Of a DNA stretch of 64,000 nucleotides, positions 10,119-18,824 are shown piece by piece; position 1 is the first letter of the stretch; each line of letters starts with the position of its first letter. Location of the stretch: the NCBI GenBank assembly GCA_947500415.1, contig CANMRT010000001.1:124001-188000 (forward strand). The letters run 5' to 3'. The position numbers and the translations under genes were made by a program. Source of the stretch: an uncultured Roseicyclus sp. GTDB taxonomy: Bacteria; Pseudomonadota; Alphaproteobacteria; Rhodobacterales; Rhodobacteraceae. The notes beneath the pieces are model-generated. The model saw only the letters and a program-made list of their open reading frames with translations, ran no database searches and was not told where the DNA came from.

Positions 10119-11159
10119 CTAATCAGCGAGCTGAATCTGGCGATAGATTCGTTGGATTGAAGCCGCGATTTCCTCCGGTGCCTCTTCCTGCAAAAAGTGC
10201 CCCGCGTCGGTTTCGACGGCTGTGGCTTGCGGGAAGAGGGCTTGCATATCCGCCAAACCACTTCCGAGCCTGGGATCGCTCGCCCCCCAAACAATCTCAA
10301 CCGGAACGTCAACAGCGACCACGTAGTCCTCAATGGTCTGCAAAAGTGCAGCCTCCGGCGCGTCCGGCGAAAACACCGACATCCTTGCTATGGCGAGCGG
10401 AGCCTTTGCATTGCCGCTTTCCTCCACAGGGCGTCGGTAAAGGTCCAGTAGCTCCGGTGGCAACGATTGGGGATCATTCTGAAAACTCGGCAGTTGATCG
10501 TAGATAGATGCGACCCTTTCCAGGATTATCTCGCCCACCACCGGAATGCGGATAAGCCTTAAAATGGCGGGCACTTCGCGCGGTTCATCAAGGGCTGCCA
10601 GCACAGTGTTCAAGACGACCATGCCTTGCATCAAATCCGGCGACCGGGACAGCGCGCCTGCCCCAATGGGGCCACCCCAATCATGGCCGACAAAGATCAA
10701 CTCTGTCAGCTCAAGCTCCTCCAGCAGAGTGTTCATCCAAGCGATGTGGTTTTCAATCGAATGCTGACTGGCCGGGACCTTGCTGGAAAAGCCCAAGCCC
10801 ACAAGCGTCGGCATGATAAGGCGAAATTCATCGCGTGGCAGGGTCTCCGCGATCCGGCGATAGAGGAAGCCAGAGGTCGGCAGTCCATGCTGAAGATACA
10901 CGGGGTATCCCGTTCCAACTTCCAGCACATGAACCATGATGCCAGGCGCGACCTCCACGAGGTAGCTTTGAAAGTCGTCGTCCACAAATTGCGCTGCGTA
11001 ATCGGGCAGGGGGAACGCTTCGAATTCGCCAGCGTCCAAGGTGACAACCCCTGTACCCGTAGGCGTTTCAAGCGTGCCATCGCGGGTTATGGCAAATCCC
11101 CAAACAACCCCAGCCGCCAATAGCGCCAAAGCGCCGCGCTTCAAAATCTTCTTCAACAT
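10119..11159 (-). CDS. Membrane-anchored alpha/beta hydrolase (haloalkane dehalogenase/epoxide hydrolase-like)
   Basis: A 346-residue alpha/beta hydrolase. Residues 8-25 form a hydrophobic segment after a basic start (MLKKILKRG), so the enzyme is likely anchored in, or exported across, the inner membrane. The oxyanion motif HGLPTSG is at about 91. The nucleophile elbow is GHDWGG (158-163), which makes Asp160 the nucleophile, as in haloalkane dehalogenases and epoxide hydrolases rather than serine esterases. The catalytic His is probably in DAGHF near 321. The start at 11159 precedes the hydrophobic segment directly; an in-frame ATG at 11243 would put 28 extra residues ahead of it. It is divergent from a LysR gene, its likely regulator. 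The substrate is unknown. Confidence 0.8.
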   Translation of the reverse strand: MLKKILKRGALALLAAGVVWGFAITRDGTLETPTGTGVVTLDAGEFEAFPLPDYAAQFVDDDFQSYLVEVAPGIMVHVLEVGTGYPVYLQHGLPTSGFLYRRIAETLPRDEFRLIMPTLVGLGFSSKVPASQHSIENHIAWMNTLLEELELTELIFVGHDWGGPIGAGALSRSPDLMQGMVVLNTVLAALDEPREVPAILRLIRIPVVGEIILERVASIYDQLPSFQNDPQSLPPELLDLYRRPVEESGNAKAPLAIARMSVFSPDAPEAALLQTIEDYVVAVDVPVEIVWGASDPRLGSGLADMQALFPQATAVETDAGHFLQEEAPEEIAASIQRIYRQIQLAD

Positions 11160-11319
11160 CCTGCGTTCCCTAGGTTGATCGCGCGCTGCGGCAGAGGCCC
11201 GGACATCTAAGCCGGTCTTGGATTGCATCGCCTTGGGGAACATCTAAGGTGTTGGAAAAATGCTGTGTAGATGGCGAATTTTGAACATGATGTTTCAGAA
11301 TTCATACAAAGGTTTCATT

Positions 11320-12237
11320 ATGCCCACCCCTGACGCCCTTTCTTTCAATTGGAATGATCTGAAATTCTTCCTGGCCGTCGCCCGAAGGGGAACGCTTCGC
11401 GGTGGGGCTGACGCGATTAACGTGAACCACACGACCGTAACGCGTCGCTTGTCGCTGCTAGAAGATCATATTGGCGGTCGCTTGTTTGATCGCTCCAAGC
11501 AAGGGTTCGCTCTGACGCAACTCGGACTTGATCTGCTGCCCTACGCGGAACGGGCCGAGGACGAAATTACCTCACTTTCGCGTCGACTGGTTGGTCGCGA
11601 TGCAGAGCCTGCAGGAACTGTCGTCATCACCTTGCCCCATGCGCTGGCAATGACCTCGATCATGGACGACATGGCGCGGTTTTCCGATCTGTACCCGTCA
11701 ATTGATCTGAACCTTCGGTTTACCAACGATATCGCCGACCTTGCCCGGCGTGAGGCTGACGTAAGCATGCGTGTCGCTCATCACGTCGATGACGACGTCG
11801 TCGGGCGCAAACTGGTGCCATGTTCGCAGGCAGCCTACTGCACCCAGGACTACGCTGCGCAGATCACGGACAACCAAGGCGAAGGCTTGCATTTCATAGG
11901 CTGGAACGAGCCTGCGGGGGCAACTTCGGCAGATTGGATCACGGCCAGCTGCTATCCGAAAGCGAGGCTGAAACACCGCGTCTCAGACTTGATCCCCCAT
12001 GTGACCTTGGCCGCCTCTGGGCTGGGGATGTCGTATCTTGCTTGCGCGCTTGGGGACCGCCATGCCGATCTTGTTCGCGCACCCTTTCAAAAGCCGCTGC
12101 CTTACCGCGACCTGTGGCTTTTGCTGCACCGTGATCTACGCAATACGGCCCGGGTAAGACTGTTTGTGGACTACCTGGCCGCCGCCATTAAGGCGCGCCG
12201 TGCTGAGTTCTGGATGCCTGACACACAGAGTGCTTGA
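11320..12237 (+). CDS. LysR-family transcriptional regulator
   Basis: A 305-residue LysR regulator. The N-terminal winged helix (about residues 8-67, including FFLAVARRGTLRGGADAI and TVTRRLSLLEDHIGGRLFDR) is followed by a LysR substrate-binding domain from about 90. The ATG at 11320 places the helix-turn-helix at the usual distance from the N-terminus and has AAAGG upstream; an in-frame ATG at 11260 would give an atypical 20-residue extension. It is divergent from the alpha/beta hydrolase gene with 160 bp between them, the common arrangement for a LysR protein and its target. The effector cannot be told. Confidence 0.88.
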   Translation: MPTPDALSFNWNDLKFFLAVARRGTLRGGADAINVNHTTVTRRLSLLEDHIGGRLFDRSKQGFALTQLGLDLLPYAERAEDEITSLSRRLVGRDAEPAGTVVITLPHALAMTSIMDDMARFSDLYPSIDLNLRFTNDIADLARREADVSMRVAHHVDDDVVGRKLVPCSQAAYCTQDYAAQITDNQGEGLHFIGWNEPAGATSADWITASCYPKARLKHRVSDLIPHVTLAASGLGMSYLACALGDRHADLVRAPFQKPLPYRDLWLLLHRDLRNTARVRLFVDYLAAAIKARRAEFWMPDTQSA

Positions 12238-12361
12238 ACTTGCGCACAAGGATGAAAACGTAGTTGGTCTATGACGTAGACTTATGCTCCGACGGACGTG
12301 CCTCGCGGAAATCGGATCGCGGAGGTGCCAGTCATTCGGCATCCATCCAACGTTCTGCGTG

Positions 12362-13558
12362 TCAGCGACAAGCCTTCATCACGCCGCGAAGCTCCGCCAG
12401 TCCCCTCATGCGACCGATCAACGGATAACCGGGCAGGCTGCCGCCCAAACGGTCGTGCAACAACGCATGACCATGGTCTGGCCGCATCGGAATGTCGTGA
12501 TCGTCCCGCCCCTCTGCCTTCCGCCGTTGTTCCTCAGCGATGAGCGCGCGCACAGTCGAAACCATATCAGTGTCCCCGTCGAGGTGTTCAGCCTCAGTGA
12601 AACTGCATTTGCGACCGCAAGCTTTGCCGTTGCGCACCGTATTGCGCAGATGCGCGAAATGGATGCGATGTCCCAGCCGCGCAATGAAGGCCACTGGATC
12701 GAAATCCTTAGCGACGCCAAGTGATCCGGTGCACAGAGTTGCGCAGTTCGACGGGCTGTCTACGGCATCCATGATCAATTCGTAGTCCGCTTGACTGGAC
12801 AGGATCCTGGGCAAGCCGAGCAAGGGAAAGGGCGGATCATCGGGGTGACAACATAGCCTCATGCCCAGTCGCTCCGCCGTCGGGATGACTTCGGAAAGGA
12901 AATCAACAAGGTTCTGCCTAAGGGTCTCAGCTGTCAGCCCGCCATAGACCTCCAGGCGCTCTTTCATATCGGCAAGGGACCATCCGTCATTTGCGCCAGG
13001 CAGTCCGGCGATGACGTTATGGATCAGCGCTGTTCGCTCCAGGTCACTAAAGGCAGCAACGCGGGCCTGCGCTTCATCGAATATCTCGACACTGTAGTCG
13101 TGCCGTGCACCCGACCTGGAGAGGAGAAAGCAGTCGAAAGCAGCAAAATCGACCAGATCAAAGCGCATCGCATGCCCGCCATTCTTCAACGGGTAGCTTA
13201 GATCAGTCCGGGTCCAATCAAGCACGGGCATGAAGTTGTAGCAGACGGTTTGAATGCCACATTCCGCGAGGTTTTCGAGGCTCCGTTTGTACGCAAGCAA
13301 ATGCTCGGCTACGGGGCCAGTTTGCGACTTGATCGCTTCAGAAACCGGAAGGCTTTCAACGACCGCCCACGTCAACCCGGATGGTTCACCATCGAAGGTT
13401 TCAATTTCGCGCTGTCGTTTCCGGATCTCCGTTTTCGTCCAGACGTCGCCATTGGGGACGTGGTGCAGGGCCGACACGACGCCGGTCGCACCCGTCTGCC
13501 GTATGTCGCCAATGCTGACCGGGTCGGTGGGCCCGAACCATCGCCACGTCTGTTGCAT
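12362..13558 (-). CDS. uxuA: Mannonate dehydratase
   Basis: Dehydrates D-mannonate to 2-keto-3-deoxy-D-gluconate (KDG) in glucuronate catabolism. The N-terminus (MQQTWRWFGPTDPVS, then IRQTGATGVVSALHH) is the UxuA signature, and the 398-residue length fits the family. Metal-ligand regions such as LCCHPDDPPFPL and LCTGSLG are present. I set the start at 13558 because the family begins exactly there; upstream in-frame codons belong to a longer open frame. It is the last gene of the operon, one base after the kdgK stop, so KDG made here meets its kinase. Confidence 0.95.
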   Translation of the reverse strand: MQQTWRWFGPTDPVSIGDIRQTGATGVVSALHHVPNGDVWTKTEIRKRQREIETFDGEPSGLTWAVVESLPVSEAIKSQTGPVAEHLLAYKRSLENLAECGIQTVCYNFMPVLDWTRTDLSYPLKNGGHAMRFDLVDFAAFDCFLLSRSGARHDYSVEIFDEAQARVAAFSDLERTALIHNVIAGLPGANDGWSLADMKERLEVYGGLTAETLRQNLVDFLSEVIPTAERLGMRLCCHPDDPPFPLLGLPRILSSQADYELIMDAVDSPSNCATLCTGSLGVAKDFDPVAFIARLGHRIHFAHLRNTVRNGKACGRKCSFTEAEHLDGDTDMVSTVRALIAEEQRRKAEGRDDHDIPMRPDHGHALLHDRLGGSLPGYPLIGRMRGLAELRGVMKACR

Positions 13559-13559
13559 T

Positions 13560-14489
13560 CTAACGGCCCTTATTGTTCCCGACGTCCCAAGACCCAGCAT
13601 CCAATGGGACCAGCGCGCCTCGATGTCCCACAACCTGTCGCGCCAGATTGCAGCCGCCAACAATCGCCGACGCCAATTTATGTCCCTGCATTATGCCTGC
13701 GAGAACCCCGGCATTGAAACTATCACCAGCAGCGGTTGAATCGACCACGCGGGCTGCAGGCGCCACATCGACAGACCCGCGCTCGGCCCCATCTTGAAAC
13801 ATGACGGATTGTTCCCCGTCTTTCACAACGACTTTTTGCACACCAAGTCCGACGTATCGCTCAAGCGTTTGCCTGGGATCGCGATCTCCGAACCACTCAG
13901 CTTCATCGTCGAAGGACGGCAGGACCACGTCGGCACAGGCAGCCGCCTGCATCGTCGTGTCCCTCATATCGTCGGGGGACGACCAAAGGCGTGGTCGCAG
14001 GTTGGTGTCGAAGGCCACGAATTTGCCGGAAGCCCGGTGATCGCGCACGGCATCCAGGAAAGTGGCGCGGGTTTTCGCATCGAGAATGGCTAGAGTAATG
14101 CCAGAGAAATAGATCAGGTCCGCGGACGCCATGGCATGATCAATCGCACCACGATCGGAGGCCAATTGTCGTGCAGCGGAGCTGTTGCGCCAATAGGTGA
14201 AACTGCGCTCACCCTTGGCGAGATGGATCATGTAGAGCCCGACGGTTTTCCCCGGACACCGCGTGACATGTGTCGCATCGATCCCGCTTTCGCGCATGAA
14301 ATCCAATAGGTCATCTGACAGTTGGTCGTCGCCAATCGCGGTCAGGTAGGCGACGTCCAAGTCCGCCGCGATCCGGGTCAGATACCAGGCCGTATTGAAC
14401 GTATCGCCCGCAAACCCAAGCGAGAATTCCCCTTCCGTTTCGGCCGGGGCAAGCTCAGCCATGCATTCACCAATCGAAAGGAAACGCAT
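13560..14489 (-). CDS. kdgK: 2-keto-3-deoxygluconate kinase
   Basis: A PfkB-family sugar kinase of 309 residues that phosphorylates KDG to KDPG for the Entner-Doudoroff aldolase. The N-terminal FLSIGECMAELAP and the C-terminal anion-hole/catalytic motif STAAGDSFNAGVLAG are clear. The start at 14489 lies five bases after the kdgF stop and gives the usual KdgK N-terminus; a longer open frame to 14528 would overlap kdgF. It sits between kdgF and uxuA, where both branches of the pathway converge on KDG. Confidence 0.93.
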   Translation of the reverse strand: MRFLSIGECMAELAPAETEGEFSLGFAGDTFNTAWYLTRIAADLDVAYLTAIGDDQLSDDLLDFMRESGIDATHVTRCPGKTVGLYMIHLAKGERSFTYWRNSSAARQLASDRGAIDHAMASADLIYFSGITLAILDAKTRATFLDAVRDHRASGKFVAFDTNLRPRLWSSPDDMRDTTMQAAACADVVLPSFDDEAEWFGDRDPRQTLERYVGLGVQKVVVKDGEQSVMFQDGAERGSVDVAPAARVVDSTAAGDSFNAGVLAGIMQGHKLASAIVGGCNLARQVVGHRGALVPLDAGSWDVGNNKGR

Positions 14490-14494
14490 GGCGG

Positions 14495-14806
14495 CTATAG
14501 GAAATCGTCGCGGCGTGGCGTGAAGCAATCCACCAGTGTTCCGCTTTCAAGACAAACGCAACCGTGCGTCTGACCTGAGGGGACGACGAAGCTCTCTCCG
14601 GGGCCAAATTCCTTCTCTACGTCTCCTAGGGTGAAGCGAAACCGACCGCTTTCGACGTAGGTTGATTGTACATGCGGGTGGTCGTGCAATGAGCCGACCG
14701 CACCGGATGCCCCGAAACGGAACGCGACAACCATCAGGTCCGGATGATCCGACAGGACCTGCCGCGTTATGCCGTGTCCGGCGGAAACGATCGGAAAATC
14801 GGACAT
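14495..14806 (-). CDS. kdgF: KdgF-type cupin (unsaturated uronate ketonisation)
   Basis: A 103-residue cupin closely matching KdgF: LHDHPHVQSTYVESG carries the metal ligands His41, His43 and Gln47, and HGCVCLESGTLVDCF carries His81. KdgF speeds ring opening of 4,5-unsaturated uronates released by pectate or alginate lyases. The ATG at 14806 was chosen because it gives the normal cupin length; the longer open frame upstream has a run of unrelated residues. It lies in tight order between the SDR gene and kdgK. No polysaccharide lyase is in the window, so the lyase must be elsewhere or oligouronides come from the medium. Confidence 0.9.
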   Translation of the reverse strand: MSDFPIVSAGHGITRQVLSDHPDLMVVAFRFGASGAVGSLHDHPHVQSTYVESGRFRFTLGDVEKEFGPGESFVVPSGQTHGCVCLESGTLVDCFTPRRDDFL

Positions 14807-14825
14807 GGATCGCTCATTTCTATGG

Positions 14826-15569
14826 TTATGAGAACAGCATACCGCCGTTGAGGTCGTAGTTGGCCCCAGTGATGAAGCCGCTGTCGCCACAGGCAAGAAA
14901 CAGCACAAGGTTCGCCGCGTCGTCCACATGACCTTGCCGCTTCAAAGGGGCGTTGGCCTCAAAGCCGCGACGGCCCGCATCGGGCGTGTGGATATTGTGG
15001 AAATCGGTATCAATCATACCGGGGCACAGCGCATTCACGCGGATATCGGGGCCAAGTTCTTTGGCAAGCCCCCGTGTCATGGTCATCACTGCGCCCTTGG
15101 CTGTGGCATAGGCCACGGCACCGGGCCCACCGCCATCTCGGCCAGCTTGGCTTGCAAGGTTGACGATTGCGCCCGATGTCATCTTCTCAAGGCAGGCTTT
15201 GGTCATAAGGAAGGTGCTGGTCAGGTTTAGCCGCATGACGGCTTCCCAGTGATCCAACGGCATCTCGGCAATGGTTTTGCGCGCGATCAGCCCGCCCGCG
15301 TTGTTGACCAGCACGTCGATGCTTCCGAAGGTTTCGTGCGTTTTCGACACCAGCGCCTCGACATCTGCGGTTTCATTCAGATCACCCTGCATGGCAAAGG
15401 CCCGCCCGCCAGCCGCAACAATCGCCTCGACAGTTGCATCGGCGCCAGCGGAACTGGAGAAGTAGTTGATCGCGACACTCGCGCCTTCCGAGGCGAGTTT
15501 GACAGCCACGGCACGGCCGATGTCACGGCCTCCACCGGTCACGATTGCGGTTTTGCCTTCGAGTTTCAT
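14826..15569 (-). CDS. SDR-family oxidoreductase, probable DEH (deoxyhexoseulose uronate) reductase
   Basis: A 247-residue classical short-chain dehydrogenase: cofactor loop TGGGRDIG (11-18), NNAGG near 89, catalytic Ser140, Tyr154 and Lys158, and C-terminal NYDLNGGMLFS. Sitting just before kdgF and kdgK, it most likely reduces 4-deoxy-5-hexoseulose uronate (the KdgF product) to KDG, as A1-R-type reductases do in alginate users. A KduD-type dehydrogenase is the main alternative. The family is certain; the substrate is inferred from the operon. Confidence 0.82.
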   Translation of the reverse strand: MKLEGKTAIVTGGGRDIGRAVAVKLASEGASVAINYFSSSAGADATVEAIVAAGGRAFAMQGDLNETADVEALVSKTHETFGSIDVLVNNAGGLIARKTIAEMPLDHWEAVMRLNLTSTFLMTKACLEKMTSGAIVNLASQAGRDGGGPGAVAYATAKGAVMTMTRGLAKELGPDIRVNALCPGMIDTDFHNIHTPDAGRRGFEANAPLKRQGHVDDAANLVLFLACGDSGFITGANYDLNGGMLFS

Positions 15570-15635
15570 GTCGGTTTTCCTTTGTCGGTATGCGGGCGTC
15601 GCATAGATGTGGATGGGTTCAGGCTGTTTCGGCGT

Positions 15636-16949
15636 CTATTCTGGGAACGCCCCGGGCATAAGCGCTTTCGGAAGCCACAGGATGATCTCGGGAAAGGCGG
15701 CCAGCAGGATCAGGATGACCAGCATCGGGGCCAGGATGAAGACAACTTCGCGCAGGACCTGCACGACGTTTAGCCCGCCGATTGCCGCAGAGATCAGCAA
15801 ACATAATCCGTAGGGCGGCGTTACAAGCCCGAAAGCAAGCGAGACGATACCAATGATCGCGAAGGCGATGGGGTCCACGCCGCCCGCTTGGGCAACAGGC
15901 ATCAGAACAGTGCCCAGGATGATGATCGTGGGGATCGCGTCGATAAACAGACCGAACAGCAGGAAGAGCAGCGCGATCAGCAGCGCTGTTCCAAACGGCC
16001 CAAATTCCCAAGCTGTCAGAACTTCAACCAGAAGGCGGGGCGCGTTGTAGAATGACAGCAGCCAACCAAAGGCGGAAGCAGTGCCAATGGCAAATAGTGA
16101 AATCGCGGCAAACCGGGCGGTGTCGTACAGGATATTCCCAAGGTCCTTCGGCGTGACCGTCCGGTAGACAAACATACCCAGGATCAGCGCATATCCCGCG
16201 GCGATAATGGCACTCTCGGTGGGTGTCACGATACCACCCACGATGCCACCAATCACGAATATCGGTGTAAGCAGGGCCAGCGCTGCCCCTTTCCAGGCCG
16301 CCCAGAACTCAGTCCAATTCGGAGTGGCGGTCACTGGGTAGTTTCGGACCTTGGCGAAGGCATAGACCGTACCCATCAACGCCAGGCCGATCAACACGCC
16401 AGGGATTGCACCCCCCAAGAACAGCGCCCCGACCGAGATTTGCATCACGCCGCCCCAAACGATCATCAGGATCGACGGCGGAATGATCACCCCCATGACC
16501 GACGAACACGCGGTGATCGCCACTGCAAACCGGGTGTCATAGCCTTCACGCTGCATCGCAGGGATAAGGATCTTACCAATGCCCGCCGCATCGGCGGTGG
16601 AGGATCCCGAAATACCAGCAAACAGCATGGATACGGCCACATTCACATGCCCTAGCCCGCCGGGCATCCAGCCCGTCAGCACACGGGCCAGCTCGATCAG
16701 GCGGTCAGTGACCTTGCCCGAGTTCATCAGGTTTGCGGCCAGAAGAAAGAAGGGCACGGCCAGCAGGATAAACGAATTGTAGCTTTGAAACATCCGGTCG
16801 AGGACGATGAAGGGTGTCAGCCGAAGCTCCAGCAAGACTACGGGAATGGTCGCGAGCCCCAGCGCGAAGGCCACCGGAATGCGGATGAAGATCAAAAGCA
16901 GGAAGGACGCGATCAGCATGATCGCCGCGGTTGCGGTGTCGAGGATCAT
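15636..16949 (-). CDS. TRAP transporter, large permease subunit (DctM)
   Basis: A polytopic inner-membrane protein of 437 residues with a dozen or so hydrophobic segments and the DctM pattern (for example FAGISGSSTADAAGIGKIL and IIPPSILMIVWG). It uses the sodium or proton gradient to import the ligand handed over by the DctP-like protein. Its ATG overlaps the dctQ stop by ATGA, which fixes the start at 16949; an open frame reaching 17021 overlaps dctQ and is not needed. The operon context points to a uronate or oligouronate substrate. Confidence 0.93.
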   Translation of the reverse strand: MILDTATAAIMLIASFLLLIFIRIPVAFALGLATIPVVLLELRLTPFIVLDRMFQSYNSFILLAVPFFLLAANLMNSGKVTDRLIELARVLTGWMPGGLGHVNVAVSMLFAGISGSSTADAAGIGKILIPAMQREGYDTRFAVAITACSSVMGVIIPPSILMIVWGGVMQISVGALFLGGAIPGVLIGLALMGTVYAFAKVRNYPVTATPNWTEFWAAWKGAALALLTPIFVIGGIVGGIVTPTESAIIAAGYALILGMFVYRTVTPKDLGNILYDTARFAAISLFAIGTASAFGWLLSFYNAPRLLVEVLTAWEFGPFGTALLIALLFLLFGLFIDAIPTIIILGTVLMPVAQAGGVDPIAFAIIGIVSLAFGLVTPPYGLCLLISAAIGGLNVVQVLREVVFILAPMLVILILLAAFPEIILWLPKALMPGAFPE

Positions 16950-17440
16950 GACTGCGTATCCTTGCGGTAAACGAATTGCGCGATTTCTTCGATCAGGCGA
17001 TAGCCCGCGAGCAGAAACCAAAGACCACCGGCAATCGGGACGGACACATGCGTGATCGCAAGGTTCGCGCGCATCATGACGGATCGCTGGTTGCCGCCGA
17101 ATTCGGTGTATTCAATGCCGTAGATCAGAAACAGCGCACCAAAGATCATGATCGCGAAATGGACGGTACCGTTCTGGATAAGGCGGAAGAACGGTCTGCG
17201 CGCGTCGGGTGTGATCCTGACGTCGAAATGCGTGCCATCCCAGACCGCCACGACAGAGCCGATCATGACAATCCACACGAACAGAAACGTCGCCAGTTCC
17301 TCGGTCCAAAGGAAGGTTGGGATGATGCCGGTGTAGCGCGACAGCACCTGCATTGCGACGGGCACAGCCAGGGCCGCCATCAGCATGCCAAGCGCAAAGC
17401 GAAGGACCAGGCAAAAGCGGTCGAGTAGAGTTCCAAGCAT
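16946..17440 (-). CDS. TRAP transporter, small permease subunit (DctQ)
   Basis: A 164-residue membrane protein with four hydrophobic segments (about 8-30, 45-65, 87-107 and 130-150), the standard DctQ layout. It partners DctM. I used the ATG at 17440, preceded by GGGGCAGGAC; a TTG at 17452 is possible. The stop overlaps the dctM start by ATGA. A hairpin lies between it and the binding-protein gene. Confidence 0.9.
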   Translation of the reverse strand: MLGTLLDRFCLVLRFALGMLMAALAVPVAMQVLSRYTGIIPTFLWTEELATFLFVWIVMIGSVVAVWDGTHFDVRITPDARRPFFRLIQNGTVHFAIMIFGALFLIYGIEYTEFGGNQRSVMMRANLAITHVSVPIAGGLWFLLAGYRLIEEIAQFVYRKDTQS

Positions 17441-17490
17441 GTCCTGCCCCAATCGGAACGCGCTGATCGCGCCCGCGTCAAATGGCGAAC

Positions 17491-17525
17491 CGACGGGCGA
17501 GGTGCATCAGCAACCCCGCCCGCCG
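17491..17525 (-). other. Intergenic hairpin after the dctP-like gene
   Basis: On the minus strand CGGCGGGCG pairs with CGCCCGTCG over 9 bp (one G-U pair) around a 17-nt loop. There is no T-tract. It may stabilise the upstream dctP mRNA end rather than terminate. The position matches the hairpins after xylF, frcB and the mannoside binding-protein gene. Confidence 0.5.
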
Positions 17526-17534
17526 ACCGGGAGA

Positions 17535-18521
17535 TTACATTCCGCGGATGGCTTCAAGAAGCTCGGTCGCACCAAGTTCGGCGGCGTAGGCATCCTGCAC
17601 TGGCTGAACCAGTTCCAGCATCTGCTCACGTCCCTCGAAGGGGTGCACTTCGATCTGACCGGCGTCGATCATCTCTTGCAGGATCTCACCGTCCGCACCG
17701 CTTTCCAGTGCGCGGCCAAATGCACCCGCTGCGGCACCAGCTTCCATGATGGCGGCCTGAAGATCTTCAGGCAGGGCATCGAAGGTCGCCGCCGACATGA
17801 CGATCGGGCGCACGGTGATCGTGTGCTGCGTCAGCGAGATGTGGGGGGCCACTTCGTAGAAGTTCAGGTTCTGGATCGAGGCCGCCTCGTTCTCGAACCC
17901 GGCGATCACGCCAGTCTGAATCGCATTGTAGACCTCGTTGTAAGCAATCGCCGAGGGGGCTGCGCCCACAGCGTCGAAGGTCTGCGCCTGGATCGGGGCA
18001 CCCATCACACGCATGCGGTGACCGGCGAGCTCTTCCATATTGGTGATCGGCGCGGCCGAGGCAAGATTGCGCACACCACCACCATGGTAGCCGACGATAA
18101 CAATACCAGCCGCCTCACGAAGATCATCTTCCAGCGGCGACAGAACATCCGACGCAAGCACCGCATCCCAATGCTCCAGATCGCGGAACAGGAACGGCAT
18201 GTCCATCAACGGGATCGACTCGGAGAAGACGGCCATGTTTGACGGGGCAAGGATGGTATAGTCGACCGCGACACCTTGGTTGAGGTAGGTGACATAGTCG
18301 GACTCAACGCCAAGCTCGCCGTTCAGGCGCATGTCAAAGGTGACGTCGCCATCATAGTTTTCGGCAACCAGGCGCTCGAATTCACGCAAGGTTTGTGTGA
18401 AGGCATGGTCCTCGTCGAACATGCTTGCTCCACGTAGCGTGATGTCCTGCGCCTGAACCGGTGCGAAGCTGCACAGCACGACAGCGGTCGCGGCGATTGT
18501 CTTGGTTGAAAAATTGAACAT
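17535..18521 (-). CDS. TRAP transporter substrate-binding protein (DctP family), uronate-type
   Basis: A 328-residue periplasmic binding protein with a signal peptide ending near PVQAQD. The DctP-family conserved Arg region (RMRVMGAPIQAQTFDAVGA) and GVIAGFENE are present. It is the first gene of a seven-gene operon (dctP-dctQ-dctM-SDR-kdgF-kdgK-uxuA). The start at 18521 has a near-perfect GGGAGGA site. Uronic acids or small oligouronides are the likely ligands from the downstream enzymes. Upstream lies a divergent GntR regulator with paired inverted 12-mers. Confidence 0.9.
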   Translation of the reverse strand: MFNFSTKTIAATAVVLCSFAPVQAQDITLRGASMFDEDHAFTQTLREFERLVAENYDGDVTFDMRLNGELGVESDYVTYLNQGVAVDYTILAPSNMAVFSESIPLMDMPFLFRDLEHWDAVLASDVLSPLEDDLREAAGIVIVGYHGGGVRNLASAAPITNMEELAGHRMRVMGAPIQAQTFDAVGAAPSAIAYNEVYNAIQTGVIAGFENEAASIQNLNFYEVAPHISLTQHTITVRPIVMSAATFDALPEDLQAAIMEAGAAAGAFGRALESGADGEILQEMIDAGQIEVHPFEGREQMLELVQPVQDAYAAELGATELLEAIRGM

Positions 18522-18672
18522 TCGTTCCTCCCAGATGAGTTTCAATTTGGATAGGTCCGGCCACGACTTGGCCGTGTTTGGTATCGAAAGCAGACGTCTC
18601 CCTCTGCCGTTCCAGCGATCGCTGGATCGCTGACGATTTCAGCCTCCCAATGACGCCACTCAAATGTTAAAC

Positions 18673-18766
18673 TGGGATACTAGTCAACAAAAATCTACTG
18701 AAAAGATCTCACTCCATGTTGCTTTTTCCTTTTGAAACATACCTATAAGTGAAAACTAGTATCCCA
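18673..18766. promoter_or_regulatory. Two inverted copies of a 12-bp element, candidate GntR operators
   Basis: TGGGATACTAGT (18673-18684) recurs inverted as ACTAGTATCCCA (18755-18766). The copies lie in the divergent region between the dctP operon and the gntR gene. The core TGGnATACnA resembles sites of FadR/UxuR-class (FCD) regulators. The regulator encoded next door is the likely binder; binding is inferred. Confidence 0.6.
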
Positions 18767-18824
18767 ATTTTGTCTGTTATCCTGTAGTATTCTCTGCAAT
18801 GGTGTACTCGAACCTCGATGGAAA

